From assembly GCA_016929955.1 (NCBI GenBank), contig JAFGHU010000073.1:1-51862 (forward strand): a stretch of 51,862 bases of DNA, read 5' to 3'. Each line of letters opens with the position of its first letter. Positions within the stretch are counted from its first letter, which is position 1. The notes beneath the pieces are model-generated. The model worked only from the letters and a program-made list of their open reading frames with translations, made no database searches and had not been told where the DNA came from. Of the stretch, positions 36,282-45,746 are shown one piece after another. Origin of the DNA: Bacteroidales bacterium. GTDB lineage: Bacteria; Bacteroidota; Bacteroidia; Bacteroidales; UBA12170. The position numbers were made by a program, and so were the translations under genes.

Positions 36282-38174
36282 TTAGGAGATAATCTCACTC
36301 AGTTCGAGCCAGCGCAATTCTTTGTTTTCGAGTTCTTGACTAAGTTGCTCAAAGCGTTTGGAAATGGATTGAAGCGCTTCCGGTTTTAGCTCTCCGGAAT
36401 TCATTTGTTCCAAAATATCTTCTTTTTCTTCTTCCAGTTGTGCAATTTCCAGTTCGATAGCCTCGTATTCTTTTTGCTCGTTATAAGAAGCTTTTCGTGG
36501 TTTATTTACTATTGTTTTCGTCGGCGCTTCTATTTTTCGATTTGCTTTTTCGGCCTTTTTTTCTTCGCTTGCTTCAATGTCTTGCATTTCGCGATAATCG
36601 GAATAGTTGCCCACAAAATCTTTTATATTTCCTTGTCCGTTAAAAATAAATAGATGATCGGCAAGGCGATCCAAAAAATAGCGATCGTGCGAAACGATGA
36701 TTAAACAGCCCTTAAAATCGAGCAAGAATTCTTCTAATCTGCCCAGTGTGAATAAATCCAAATCGTTGGTGGGCTCATCCAGAATCAGAAAATTTGGATT
36801 CTTGAGTAAGGTGATAACGAGGTGAAGTTTCCGTTTTTCGCCACCACTAAGGCTACTGAAAAAACTATGCTGCAAATTATGCGAAAATCCGAAATGAAAC
36901 AGAAACTGAGCAGCCGAAATCGTGCTGTGTCCCATATCGATCTGATCGGCAATTTCTTTTACAATTTCTAAAACGCGTATATCGTCTTGCAATTGAATCC
37001 CGCTTTGCGTAAAATAGCCAAATCGGGTTGTTTCGCCGGTGATAATTTCTCCTGAATCGGGCCTTATTTTTTGGGTGAGCAAATTTAAAAATGTTGTTTT
37101 GCCGCTGCCATTATCGCCCACAACGCCAATACGTTCGCCGCGTTTAAAAATATAGTCGAAGTTTTCGATTAGCTTTAAGTCACCAAAACTTTTGCTTAGC
37201 TTTTTAAGCTCTAAAATTTTTCGGCCTTGCCGACTCATTTTAACATTAAAGTCGAGCTGTTTTTGTTCCAGGCGTTGTTTGGCTACTTTTTCAATCTCGT
37301 AAAAAGAATCGATACGTGCTTTGGATTTATGCGTTCGCGCCTTAGGTTGTCTCCGCATCCAATCCAGTTCTGTGTGGTATCGGTTTTTCGCTTTTTCTAT
37401 TTCGGCAATCTGATTGGCTTCGCGTTCGGCCTTTTTCTGAACAAAATAGCTGTAGTTTCCACGATAGATAAAGCTAGTTTGTTGATCGATTTCGATAATT
37501 TCGGTACAAACGGCATCCAAAAAATAGCGGTCGTGCGTTACCAGTAATAAACTCATCTTTTGCTTACTAAGGTAATTTTCCAGCCATTCGATCATTTCTA
37601 TATCGAGGTGATTGGTTGGTTCGTCCAAAATCAGCAAATCGGCGTCATCGATTAAAATGGAAGCCATTGCCAGTTTCTTTCGCTGTCCTCCCGAAAGCGT
37701 TTCCACTTTTTGTTCGTAGTTTGTCAACTCAAATTTTTCCAGGATCTCCTTAACTTTTATTTCGTAATCCCAAGCTTCAGCATGATCCATAGCCTGAATG
37801 GCAGCATCCAGTTGTTGCTGCGATTCAGTATTTATCTCTTTTTCGTAGTTTTTTAATGCTTTTTGATACTCTTTTATGATTTCAATATAGCGATTATCGG
37901 CATGGAAAAGCACCTCGTTTATGCTTGCATTATCCTCAAAAACGGATTCTTGTCTTAAATAAGCTATCCGGAGATTTTCTTTTTGTCGAACAGATCCCGA
38001 ATCAGGAATATCTAAGCCGCATAAAATATTCAATAAGCTTGATTTACCGGTTCCGTTCTGTGCTATTAAGGCTGTTTTTTGACCTTCGTTTATTCGTAGG
38101 TTTAGGTTTTGGAAAAGCGGTTTATCTCCCCACGATTTTGTTAAATTTTCTGCAATAATATAAGAAACGGCCAT
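36282..38174 (-). CDS. ABC-F ATPase, Uup-like
   Basis: Cytoplasmic ABC-F protein of 630 residues with two ATPase domains and no membrane part. Domain 1: AQNGTGKSS, LSGGQRKKLAMA, LILDEPTNHLD. The linker has the DWMRRQPKARTHKSKAR helix typical of Uup. Domain 2: GDNGSGKTTF, LSGGEKRKLHL, LILDEPTNDLD. A C-terminal coiled coil (~560-628) matches the Uup DNA/ribosome-binding tail. Such proteins act on the ribosome or in DNA repair intermediates. A TACTTTTG box (complement 38192-38199) sits 18 nt before the start. Confidence 0.92.
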   Translation of the reverse strand: MAVSYIIAENLTKSWGDKPLFQNLNLRINEGQKTALIAQNGTGKSSLLNILCGLDIPDSGSVRQKENLRIAYLRQESVFEDNASINEVLFHADNRYIEIIKEYQKALKNYEKEINTESQQQLDAAIQAMDHAEAWDYEIKVKEILEKFELTNYEQKVETLSGGQRKKLAMASILIDDADLLILDEPTNHLDIEMIEWLENYLSKQKMSLLLVTHDRYFLDAVCTEIIEIDQQTSFIYRGNYSYFVQKKAEREANQIAEIEKAKNRYHTELDWMRRQPKARTHKSKARIDSFYEIEKVAKQRLEQKQLDFNVKMSRQGRKILELKKLSKSFGDLKLIENFDYIFKRGERIGVVGDNGSGKTTFLNLLTQKIRPDSGEIITGETTRFGYFTQSGIQLQDDIRVLEIVKEIADQIDMGHSTISAAQFLFHFGFSHNLQHSFFSSLSGGEKRKLHLVITLLKNPNFLILDEPTNDLDLFTLGRLEEFLLDFKGCLIIVSHDRYFLDRLADHLFIFNGQGNIKDFVGNYSDYREMQDIEASEEKKAEKANRKIEAPTKTIVNKPRKASYNEQKEYEAIELEIAQLEEEKEDILEQMNSGELKPEALQSISKRFEQLSQELENKELRWLELSEIIS

Positions 38175-38191
38175 TCATTTTTTGTTTGCTG

Positions 38192-38199
38192 CAAAAGTA
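38192..38199 (-). promoter_or_regulatory. Putative -7 box TACTTTTG for the ABC-F gene
   Basis: TAnnTTTG on the minus strand 18 nt upstream of the ATG at 38174. No -33 TTTG at ideal spacing. Confidence 0.45.
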
Positions 38200-38345
38200 A
38201 CTATTTGCTTTATAAACTTTGAATTTAGATTTATTAATATCGATAGTCCCATGACTTCCGATTTGCTTAGAAATCCATAATCTGTTTTTATTATTTAATC
38301 CTGAATTAGAATCTCATTTTCAGGGCTAGATTGCGCTAAATTCTT

Positions 38346-38353
38346 TATTTTTG
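38346..38353 (+). promoter_or_regulatory. Putative -7 box TATTTTTG for mvaD
   Basis: TAnnTTTG 17 nt before the GTG start at 38371. Confidence 0.5.
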
Positions 38354-38370
38354 CCTGAAATTATTAATCT

Positions 38371-39456
38371 GTGGATTCTAATCGTTTTATATCTACTTCA
38401 ATTTCTGAAAAGGAAAAATACGAGGGAACTGTTGCCTGGCAGAGTCCTTCTAATATTGCATTAATTAAGTACTGGGGGAAATTTGGTGTTCAAATGCCTA
38501 AAAACCCATCGCTTAGTTTTGCTTTATCAGAAGCGCACTCCAAAACAAGTATAGCCTTTCAGTCAAAAAAATCTTCAACTGCCAAACATCACTTTCTTTT
38601 CGAAGGCAAAGAAAATCCAGCATTTGAAAAGAAAGTTATTCGTTTTATCGAAGATTTGGATGCTATTTTTCCGTTTTTAAAGCAACTTGATTTGGAAATA
38701 GCGAGTGAAAATAGCTTTCCGCATTCTGCAGGAATTGCTTCTTCGGCTTCGTCGATGAGTGCTTTGGCTTTGTGCTTGTGTAGTATCGAGCAGCACCTCA
38801 TCGGAAATTTGCAAGACGAAAACGAATTTTTTACAAAAGCGTCTTATGTGGCGCGACTAGGATCAGGAAGTGCTTGTCGATCAGTATATCAAGGCTTTAG
38901 TGTTTGGGGTGAATTTAGCGAACTCATCGAAAGTAGCAATGCTTATGCTGTGCCTTTTACGTTTGAAGTGCATCCGCTTTTTTTACAGCTTCGCGATAGC
39001 ATATTAATTGTAAGCGATAAAGAAAAGAAAGTTTCGAGCAGAGCCGGACATGCTTTAATGCATGGACATCCCTATGCCGAAGCGCGAATCGCGCAGAGCA
39101 AACAAAATTTGAGTTGGCTTGCTGCTGCTCTTCAACAAGGCGATACCGATCGTTTTATCGAAGTGGTTGAAAATGAGGCTTTGAGTTTGCATGCCTTAAT
39201 GATGAGTTCCAAACCTTGGTACTCTTTATTGCATCCCAATACCTTGATCATTTTGGATAAAATAAGAGATTTTCGAGAAAAAAGCGGATTATTTATTTGT
39301 TTTACTTTGGATGCCGGTCCTAATGTTCATGTATTGTATTCTACTGATGATGAGCAGGAAGTGAAGTCATTTATTGAAAAGGAATTAATCGAATATTGTG
39401 TAAATCAGAATATAATCCACGATAAAATGGGTGATGGCCCGAAAAGAATAGTTTAG
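38371..39456 (+). CDS. mvaD: Diphosphomevalonate decarboxylase (mevalonate pathway)
   Basis: GHMP-family enzyme converting mevalonate 5-diphosphate to isopentenyl diphosphate, 361 residues. Marks: WQSPSNIALIKYWGK (~24-38), SAGIASSASSMSALAL (the ATP loop, ~117-132), RLGSGSACRSVYQGF, and CFTLDAGPNVHVLY near the end. GTG start: the frame has no ATG before residue ~44, which already lies inside the conserved domain. It is 1 bp from the next GHMP gene. A phosphomevalonate decarboxylase role is a minor alternative. Confidence 0.92.
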   Translation: MDSNRFISTSISEKEKYEGTVAWQSPSNIALIKYWGKFGVQMPKNPSLSFALSEAHSKTSIAFQSKKSSTAKHHFLFEGKENPAFEKKVIRFIEDLDAIFPFLKQLDLEIASENSFPHSAGIASSASSMSALALCLCSIEQHLIGNLQDENEFFTKASYVARLGSGSACRSVYQGFSVWGEFSELIESSNAYAVPFTFEVHPLFLQLRDSILIVSDKEKKVSSRAGHALMHGHPYAEARIAQSKQNLSWLAAALQQGDTDRFIEVVENEALSLHALMMSSKPWYSLLHPNTLIILDKIRDFREKSGLFICFTLDAGPNVHVLYSTDDEQEVKSFIEKELIEYCVNQNIIHDKMGDGPKRIV

Positions 39457-39457
39457 C

Positions 39458-40423
39458 ATGATAGAAAAGAGCGAAGTTTTTTATGGGAAGATATTGTTGT
39501 TTGGAGAATATAGTGTCATTTTTAATTCAATGGCTTTAACCATTCCTTACACTCATTTTAAAGGACAACTGAGTTTTAATTCGAATTATAAATACACTGA
39601 TTTTGAATGGGCAAAAGAATCGAATACGTCTATTCGTGAGTTTGCTGATTATCTGGAAGCACTTTATAAAAAGGGAGAATTGCTCTGTACCTTAAATTTA
39701 AAACGCTTGTCTACCGATATCCAAAAAGGTTTGTATTTTGAATCGACTATCCCGCAAGGTTATGGCGTTGGTAGCTCAGGAGCCTTGGTAGCCGCCATTT
39801 ACAACGAATATGCCGAGGAAAAAATTAAAAGCAGTCGGAATTTAAGCAAGAAAAGCATCTTTAAATTGAAAGCGGTTTTTGCACAAATGGAATCGTTTTT
39901 TCACGGAAAAAGTTCGGGCCTCGATCCCTTGAATTGTTATATACAGTTTCCGCTTTTAATTCAAAATTCGAGTGAAATTAAAACCGTTGGAATTCCTCGG
40001 AATAAATTTGATAAAAATGGAGCTATCTTTCTGATTAACAGTGGAAAACCTGGAAAAACAGCGCCGCTGGTAAATGCTTTCTTAGAGAGTTATAAAAGTG
40101 CTGAATACAAAAAAGCAATTGACGAAAAGTTGATTCCTCTAAACAATAAACTTATTGGTAATTTATTGGATGGAAACGGCAAGCCTTTCTTTGAGCTTTT
40201 GAATCAGTTATCGGAGTTTCAATTGCAGTATTTTGATAAAATGATTCCTCAGAGTATTCGCGAAATTTGGCGTGAAGGTGTATCGTCTAAAGTCTATTCG
40301 CTTAAATTATGTGGTTCAGGCGGCGGCGGTTTTATGTTAGGCATTACGAGCGATTATGCACGTGCAAAAAAAGTTTTGCACGAAAAAGGATTCGAGCTTA
40401 TTCCTGTTTATAAAAATTCCTAG
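39458..40423 (+). CDS. GHMP kinase, probable mevalonate kinase
   Basis: A 321-residue kinase. Motif 1 GKILLFGEYSVIF (~10-22) is close to the mevalonate kinase GKxxLFGEH. Motif 2 is PQGYGVGSSGALVAAIY (~101-117), and motif 3 KLCGSGGGGFMLGI (~287-300). The gene follows mvaD by 1 bp, so it is co-transcribed and most likely phosphorylates mevalonate. Phosphomevalonate kinase cannot be excluded by sequence alone. Confidence 0.85.
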   Translation: MIEKSEVFYGKILLFGEYSVIFNSMALTIPYTHFKGQLSFNSNYKYTDFEWAKESNTSIREFADYLEALYKKGELLCTLNLKRLSTDIQKGLYFESTIPQGYGVGSSGALVAAIYNEYAEEKIKSSRNLSKKSIFKLKAVFAQMESFFHGKSSGLDPLNCYIQFPLLIQNSSEIKTVGIPRNKFDKNGAIFLINSGKPGKTAPLVNAFLESYKSAEYKKAIDEKLIPLNNKLIGNLLDGNGKPFFELLNQLSEFQLQYFDKMIPQSIREIWREGVSSKVYSLKLCGSGGGGFMLGITSDYARAKKVLHEKGFELIPVYKNS

Positions 40424-40463
40424 TCGAAATTAATTTAACGCATTTAGCTTTAAATCAGGCTGC

Positions 40464-40952
40464 TTATAGCGTCCTCCATTTAAACGATGTATTGTCAATA
40501 GCACGTGCTGTTGCCAATATTCCATCCAAATGATCAAATTCGTGTTGAAAAAGCTCGGCCAAATCGTTTTCTGCTATCCATTCTTTTAGTTCCCAGTGCT
40601 CATTATAATAAACGAATTTGATCGATTTATGTCTGTTAACTTTTACCAATAGGTTTGGAAAACTCATACAATCGTCCCAAAGCTCAAACATTTCTTTGCT
40701 TTTATAAACTATTTTGGGATTGATAATAACATAAGGTTTATCCAGATTTACATAAACCAAACGCTTCATAATCCCTAATTGGGGCGCAGCAATTCCCCTT
40801 CCGAAATGGTATTTCTTTCGAATATCTTCCATAGCGGAATGGAGATCATTTACCCAATTATTTATTTCTGGCAGCTCCGATTCTAAAACAGGAATACTAA
40901 CTTCGTTTAATCGTGGATTTCCTATGAGGAGGATATCATCAGCGGTCTTCAT
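40464..40952 (-). CDS. Divergent peptide deformylase-like protein
   Basis: A 162-residue protein of the Def fold. Motif 1 GRGIAAPQLG (~51-60), motif 2 with metal-binding Cys in WDDCMSFPN (the usual form is EGCLS), and motif 3 FQHEFDHLDG with the HExxH metal site and catalytic Glu. All metal ligands are therefore present, but the Glu-Gly before the Cys is replaced by Asp-Asp. It may be a second deformylase of a distinct class beside a canonical def elsewhere. Transcribed alone. Confidence 0.82.
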   Translation of the reverse strand: MKTADDILLIGNPRLNEVSIPVLESELPEINNWVNDLHSAMEDIRKKYHFGRGIAAPQLGIMKRLVYVNLDKPYVIINPKIVYKSKEMFELWDDCMSFPNLLVKVNRHKSIKFVYYNEHWELKEWIAENDLAELFQHEFDHLDGILATARAIDNTSFKWRTL

Positions 40953-41096
40953 AATGCGCTACTATTCTAGTAAAAAACACAACGAATTTAGTGATTATTT
41001 TTAATCATTATGGAGCTACTATGAAAGGATAAAAAAAGAGCACTAATCAGTATAGCAAAATGTTAGGATGACAAGTGGTTGCAAAAATTATTAATT

Positions 41097-41177
41097 TTTC
41101 TGAGTCACTTTTCCCCTTGGTAGTGTAATAGCTATTTCGCAGAGAATCACAGAGGAGACACCGAGTTGCACAAAGTT
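41097..41177. repeat. Dispersed intergenic repeat, copy B
   Basis: Aligns with 2281-2374 in the same orientation: shared start TTTCTSAGT, core TTGGYAGTGKAATAGCTATT, and the tail ending CAAAGTT. Copy B lacks the left inverted arm seen in copy A and has lost about 12 bases before the core. Confidence 0.55.
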
Positions 41178-41217
41178 TATTGAAAGATTATCCTATATTT
41201 AAACACTAATTAATTAC

Positions 41218-41247
41218 AAAAAAAGAAGCCGAAATTAAATCGGCTTC
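41218..41247 (-). terminator. Rho-independent terminator of the M17 aminopeptidase gene
   Basis: On the minus strand GAAGCCGA pairs with TCGGCTTC around a 7-nt loop, followed by TTTTTTT. It lies 10 bp past the stop at 41258. Confidence 0.88.
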
Positions 41248-41257
41248 TCCAGTTAAG

Positions 41258-42703
41258 TTATTTGCTTACCTGCTTTTTGGCAAAATCGAAAAGCAAGCGA
41301 ACGCCAACACCGGTTCCGCCCACGCCACGGTAATTGAATCTTTTTTCAACCAGCGCAGGGCCTGCAATATCCAAATGGATATAAGGATATTTTGTAAATT
41401 TCTCCAGGAATTTTCCGGCCGTAATGGCGCCACCTTCGCCGCCAGCACCCAAATTGGTCATATCTGCAATATCAGACTTTAGTAGCTCTTCATATTCTTC
41501 CCAGAAAGGAAATTCAACAAGACGTTCTCCGGTTTGTTCTCCGCTTATTTTGAGCGTGTTCATATACGTTTTGCTTTTTGATCCCATAGCTACTATGCCG
41601 TATTTTCCAATAGCATTTGCAGCGGCGCCAGTTAAAGTGGCCAAGTCGATAACCAATGCCGGATCGTATTTTTGAGCATAAGCTAAAGCGTCGGCCAAAA
41701 TCATTCGGCCTTCTGCATCGGTATTTAAGACTTCAACGGTCATTCCGTTAAACATCTTAATAATATCTCCCGAAACATAAGCATTGTTATTCAATCGGTT
41801 ATCGGTGGCCGGAATCAATCCGATAACATAAATAGGCAGTTTTGCTTTTGCGATAGCAAATACAGATCCTGCCACAGCAGCGGCACCTCCCATATCTGCT
41901 TTCATATTATTCATATAAGTTCCGGTTTTGATATTTAATCCGCCGGTATCATAAACAACACCTTTTCCAACAAATACAAAGGGTTTTTTATTGATTGCAT
42001 TTTCTGGTTTCCACTCGAAAATACTAAAAGTAGGAGGGTCGATACTGCCTTTATTTACGGCTAATAATCCGCCCATTTTTAAAGCTTCTATCTTACTTTT
42101 GCCTAAAATTTCTACTTTTGCACCGGCATCTTTTGCAAGCATTTCGATTTCTTTGGCCAATTGTGGCGCATTCATATAATTTACCGGCTCATTAACTAAG
42201 GTTCTTGCTATTAAGGTAGCTTCTGCAACAATATTGAGTTGGTCTATTTCTTCTTGATCAAGGGATTGATCTGTAATGAAAACCGTTTGTAGCGTATTTC
42301 TTTTTGTTTCTTTTTCCGTTTTGTATTTATTAAACTGATAATTGGCTAAAACCATGCCTTCGGTAAAAGCTAAACTTTCTTCAGCCGAAAAAGATAGCGT
42401 ATGAATTCCGATGGATTCTATTTTATTTTCATTCAATAAACCTACAAACTTATCGGCTGCAACTCTCAGTTGCTCAAGGAAATAAAAGTGATTGTCTTTT
42501 TCTTTCACGATTTCAACAAAATCCCAACGATTGTAGCGGTTGAATGAAAAAGAGGTTTTTTTATTGTTTTTCGATTGACCTTCGATATAGGTCAGTTCTT
42601 CGTAAGAAAAAACATTGGCATTCAGCTCATCGAATGATTTTACGAGATATAATACACTGCTCGTTTTATCGAGCGACTTTATTTTTTGGACATTTGTATA
42701 CAT
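41258..42703 (-). CDS. Leucyl aminopeptidase, M17 family
   Basis: Cytosolic dizinc aminopeptidase of 481 residues. The N-terminal ~160 residues are the variable macro-like domain; the catalytic domain holds the K in FVGKGVVYDTGGLNIK, the KADMGGAAAV motif, and the family signature NTDAEGRMILADALAY. YIHLDIAGPA near the end is conserved. It releases N-terminal residues in peptide turnover. A TACCTTTG box (complement 42732-42739) lies 28 nt before the start. Confidence 0.95.
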   Translation of the reverse strand: MYTNVQKIKSLDKTSSVLYLVKSFDELNANVFSYEELTYIEGQSKNNKKTSFSFNRYNRWDFVEIVKEKDNHFYFLEQLRVAADKFVGLLNENKIESIGIHTLSFSAEESLAFTEGMVLANYQFNKYKTEKETKRNTLQTVFITDQSLDQEEIDQLNIVAEATLIARTLVNEPVNYMNAPQLAKEIEMLAKDAGAKVEILGKSKIEALKMGGLLAVNKGSIDPPTFSIFEWKPENAINKKPFVFVGKGVVYDTGGLNIKTGTYMNNMKADMGGAAAVAGSVFAIAKAKLPIYVIGLIPATDNRLNNNAYVSGDIIKMFNGMTVEVLNTDAEGRMILADALAYAQKYDPALVIDLATLTGAAANAIGKYGIVAMGSKSKTYMNTLKISGEQTGERLVEFPFWEEYEELLKSDIADMTNLGAGGEGGAITAGKFLEKFTKYPYIHLDIAGPALVEKRFNYRGVGGTGVGVRLLFDFAKKQVSK

Positions 42704-42731
42704 TGGAAAATCTATTTTATTTTTAAGTCAA

Positions 42732-42739
42732 CAAAGGTA
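42732..42739 (-). promoter_or_regulatory. Putative -7 box TACCTTTG for the aminopeptidase gene
   Basis: TAnnTTTG on the minus strand 28 nt before the ATG at 42703; -33 element unclear. Confidence 0.45.
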
Positions 42740-42817
42740 ATGAAATTCGTTGCTTGCACTAAAGGCCATCAAATAGAATTCTCATTTTAAGTCAATTTAA
42801 CTTTCGATACGCATTTT

Positions 42818-42848
42818 TTTGTGGAAAAAGAAATTAGTCTTATTTTTG
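42818..42848 (+). promoter_or_regulatory. Full-consensus promoter of frr
   Basis: TTTG (42818-42821), exactly 19 nt, then TATTTTTG (42841-42848), 24 nt before the ATG at 42873. It matches the Bacteroidota -33/-7 pattern in both elements and spacing. Confidence 0.75.
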
Positions 42849-42872
42849 TTAGGCAATAAAAACAGATAAAAC

Positions 42873-43436
42873 ATGACGGAAGAATCGAAAATGATCTTAG
42901 AGGATGCAAAGGAAGGGATGGAAAAAGCCATCGACCATTTAATCCATTCGTTTAAAAAAATACGAGCCGGAAAAGCAAATCCTCAAATGTTATTAGGTGT
43001 AAAAGCAGAGTTCTATGGATCTTTAACACCAATAGAACAGATGTCGAATATTTCCACACCCGATCCTCGTCAGATTACTGTGCAGCCTTGGGATAAGAGC
43101 ACATTAAGCGCTATCGAAAAGGCCATTATGAATGCCAATTTGGGTTTTAATCCGCAAAATGATGGCGAATTAATCCGGATAACGGTTCCGCCACTTACGG
43201 AAGAACGTCGTTTTGATTTGGTTAAATCGGCTAAAAGTGAGTCGGAACACAGTAAAATTACTATTCGTAATATCCGTCGTTCGGCCAATGATATGGCTAA
43301 AGGGATGAAAGACGAAGGTGTTTCTGAAGACGAAATTAAAGACGTTGAAGCCGAAATACAAAATTTAACGAATACCTATATTGCTAAAGCCGATGCGCTT
43401 TGCTCCGAAAAAGAAGAGGAAATCACAACGATTTAA
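42873..43436 (+). CDS. frr: Ribosome recycling factor
   Basis: Splits post-termination ribosomes with EF-G. The 187-residue two-domain RRF is clear: the three-helix bundle segments KAIDHLIHSFKKIRAGKANPQML and LTEERRFDLVKSAKSESEHSKITIRNIRR, and the beta domain PDPRQITVQPWDKSTLSAIEKAI. Single gene with its own strong promoter. Confidence 0.97.
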   Translation: MTEESKMILEDAKEGMEKAIDHLIHSFKKIRAGKANPQMLLGVKAEFYGSLTPIEQMSNISTPDPRQITVQPWDKSTLSAIEKAIMNANLGFNPQNDGELIRITVPPLTEERRFDLVKSAKSESEHSKITIRNIRRSANDMAKGMKDEGVSEDEIKDVEAEIQNLTNTYIAKADALCSEKEEEITTI

Positions 43437-43520
43437 TACTTAAGCATCGCTACCATCAATAACGCAACATCTTGATTATATTAATATTACGCTAAAAAGC
43501 ACGTCAAAATATGCTTGCTC

Positions 43521-44219
43521 TTATTGAACAGCAAAATAAGCTTCCAGCTCGGTAAGCGTATCTTTCTTTGTTTCGATATCATGAACAATTGCTCCTTGGT
43601 GCAAAACTACGATACGTTTGCAAACTTCGGTTACATGATTTAAATCGTGACTGGAAATAAGCATCGTCATTTGTGTTTTTTCTTGAAGTTCTTTGAGCAA
43701 TTTTTTCAGGCGGAATTGGGTAGTTGGGTCTAAGCTCGAAAAGGGTTCGTCGAGGATAAGAATTTCCGGTTTGGTCATAATGGCTGCCGAAATCCCAATC
43801 TTTTTTTGATTTCCTTTGGATAAATCGCGGATATACTTTTTCTTTCCTAAGATTTCATCGTTAAAGAAATCGGAGAAAGAATTCAGAAATGCATCAATTT
43901 CTTCTTGTGGAAGATGATTTATTTTGCCAATAAACTGAAAATACTCTTCCGGAGTAAGGTAATCGATTAAAAAACCCTCATCCAAATAAGAGCCCGTATA
44001 ATCTTTCCAGTGTTCGGAATTGGCAGTAGCCATTTCTTTCGAAAAAACCTGTCCGCTATTTGCTTTAATCAAATCCAGAATTAAACGAAAAAAAGTGGTC
44101 TTTCCTGCGCCGTTATTGCCGACCAGGCCAAAACTTTCGCCTTTATTAATGTTTAATTCCGGTATATTTAAAACGGTTTGTTCGCCGTAAACTTTAGTTA
44201 AATCTTTTACTTTTATCAT
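43521..44219 (-). CDS. ABC transporter ATP-binding protein
   Basis: A 232-residue ATPase with Walker A GNNGAGKTTF (~36-45), signature LSKGNQKKIGIS, and Walker B ILILDEPFSSLD. The 29-bp gap from the DUF5687 gene in the same direction makes that protein its likely permease. Export is more likely than import because no binding protein is present; substrate unknown. Confidence 0.92.
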   Translation of the reverse strand: MIKVKDLTKVYGEQTVLNIPELNINKGESFGLVGNNGAGKTTFFRLILDLIKANSGQVFSKEMATANSEHWKDYTGSYLDEGFLIDYLTPEEYFQFIGKINHLPQEEIDAFLNSFSDFFNDEILGKKKYIRDLSKGNQKKIGISAAIMTKPEILILDEPFSSLDPTTQFRLKKLLKELQEKTQMTMLISSHDLNHVTEVCKRIVVLHQGAIVHDIETKKDTLTELEAYFAVQ

Positions 44220-44248
44220 GGAAAATGTTTTTTTTTAATTACGTATGT

Positions 44249-45730
44249 TTAGCCTTTTTGTCTATAGCCTTCGGCAATAGCATAGCGTTTTTTTCGGAAA
44301 TTATTAACGGCTAATTTTATTAAACTCTGATTAAACAGTAAGCCAATAACGCCTAGTCCGCCGAGAGTTAGAACTGCCGGAACAAATCCGAAGAATGCAC
44401 TTACAGGCCAATAAATCAATGCAGGAACAGCCAATAAGGGAATAACCAAAACAAAATTGTTAGCGCCAACACCTTGGTAATTCATCATAGCACCTTTGCT
44501 TAAATCCATCCGTTTTTTATTGAACGAGGCCATATACAATAATAAAGGTGCATTTACGCCTAAGTTGTAGAATAGCGAAGCAAAATTTACCCAAAATATT
44601 TTCATCCCGAAATACAGATAAGGAATAGTGAAAAAATATAAGATAAGCGTTGGGATAACCAATAAAAAGTATTTGGCTTTAAAATAATCCTGAATCCCAA
44701 TATTGGAGCTGAGTATCAGATCGAAATGAGAACTTTCCCAAGCTAAAAGGTACTGGCCATAGGCGATTAAAAAACCGCCGGTGACAAAAATACCCACAAA
44801 AACCAAAAATCCCAGCATGTCTTTGTACGCATCTTGAGGATAAAAAAACAAGCCGTAAAGCAAGAAAAAAGGAATTAGAAATACGACTGATTTAGACCGC
44901 TTATTTCTTAAAATTAGTTTTATCTCGCCCAAAACCAATTCGCCTGTTTTACCAAAATTTTGCAATAGGTTTAGCTTTGCCGAAATATTTTCACCTTCTG
45001 TTTTCTTGGGTGATAAATCGTCGAGGTAGCTGTTTTTATGGATCAAACTCAGATTCCAAAAAACAAAACTAAGTGCTGAAAACAAGGGCAGTAAAACCCA
45101 CAACCAGTTGCTTTGAAGTTGAGTAAAATACCAAAGCGAGATATCTGAAACAGAAAATAAATCGTATCGATCTAAAATACCCAATAGTGCAATAGCCGAG
45201 ATTAAAAGGAGTATTATTTTAGGATTTAGCGTAAATTTTCGTTTGAAATAAATCAGTTTAAAATTGGCGGTAAGCTCGAAAAGGAAAACAGATAGGAACC
45301 ATATAAAGGCCTGAAAACCACTAAACTCCTCGGTCATATAGCCTAAGGCGAAAGGCAGAAACAAAAGGAAAGGAACAAAATTAAAGAAACTGGTCAGCGA
45401 TTTAAAAATCATAAACCATCCAATTGTTCGTCGTTTTATGCGCAGATGCAAATAAGGAATAATTTCCATTGCCGGAAGGCTTTGCAGAAAAAAGCGCATC
45501 ATAAAACCGATGATAAAATAATAAATGATTATTTTCGAGAGCGTGATATCGGCGTTTACATTTTTTACTACCTCTTCTAAAACCTTATCTAGAAAAAGCC
45601 CGAGCATTAAAACATATAAGAGCATTATTAACATAAAAAATCCGATAATAATATTTAGCGCAACATTTTTTTGCCAAATACTCGATCGGATTTCTTGTTT
45701 CCACTGGTGTTGGATAAACCATTTAATCAT
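44249..45730 (-). CDS. DUF5687-family membrane protein, likely ABC permease
   Basis: A 493-residue protein with about twelve hydrophobic helices and the Bacteroidota DUF5687 pattern (an N-terminal WFIQHQWKQEIRSSIWQKN, a mid-protein cytoplasmic loop GKTGELVLGEIKLILRNKRSK, and SHFDLILSS). It precedes the ABC ATPase and is probably its membrane partner. A TACTTTTG box (complement 45747-45754) sits 17 nt upstream of the start. Confidence 0.8.
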   Translation of the reverse strand: MIKWFIQHQWKQEIRSSIWQKNVALNIIIGFFMLIMLLYVLMLGLFLDKVLEEVVKNVNADITLSKIIIYYFIIGFMMRFFLQSLPAMEIIPYLHLRIKRRTIGWFMIFKSLTSFFNFVPFLLFLPFALGYMTEEFSGFQAFIWFLSVFLFELTANFKLIYFKRKFTLNPKIILLLISAIALLGILDRYDLFSVSDISLWYFTQLQSNWLWVLLPLFSALSFVFWNLSLIHKNSYLDDLSPKKTEGENISAKLNLLQNFGKTGELVLGEIKLILRNKRSKSVVFLIPFFLLYGLFFYPQDAYKDMLGFLVFVGIFVTGGFLIAYGQYLLAWESSHFDLILSSNIGIQDYFKAKYFLLVIPTLILYFFTIPYLYFGMKIFWVNFASLFYNLGVNAPLLLYMASFNKKRMDLSKGAMMNYQGVGANNFVLVIPLLAVPALIYWPVSAFFGFVPAVLTLGGLGVIGLLFNQSLIKLAVNNFRKKRYAIAEGYRQKG

Positions 45731-45746
45731 AGTGATGTATTTATTT

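Larger units (their letters stand above)
40953..41257. other. Intergenic stretch with a decayed repeat
   Basis: No ORF seen in these 305 bp. The repeat copy B (41097-41177) and the terminator at 41218-41247 are its only recognisable contents. Confidence 0.5.
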
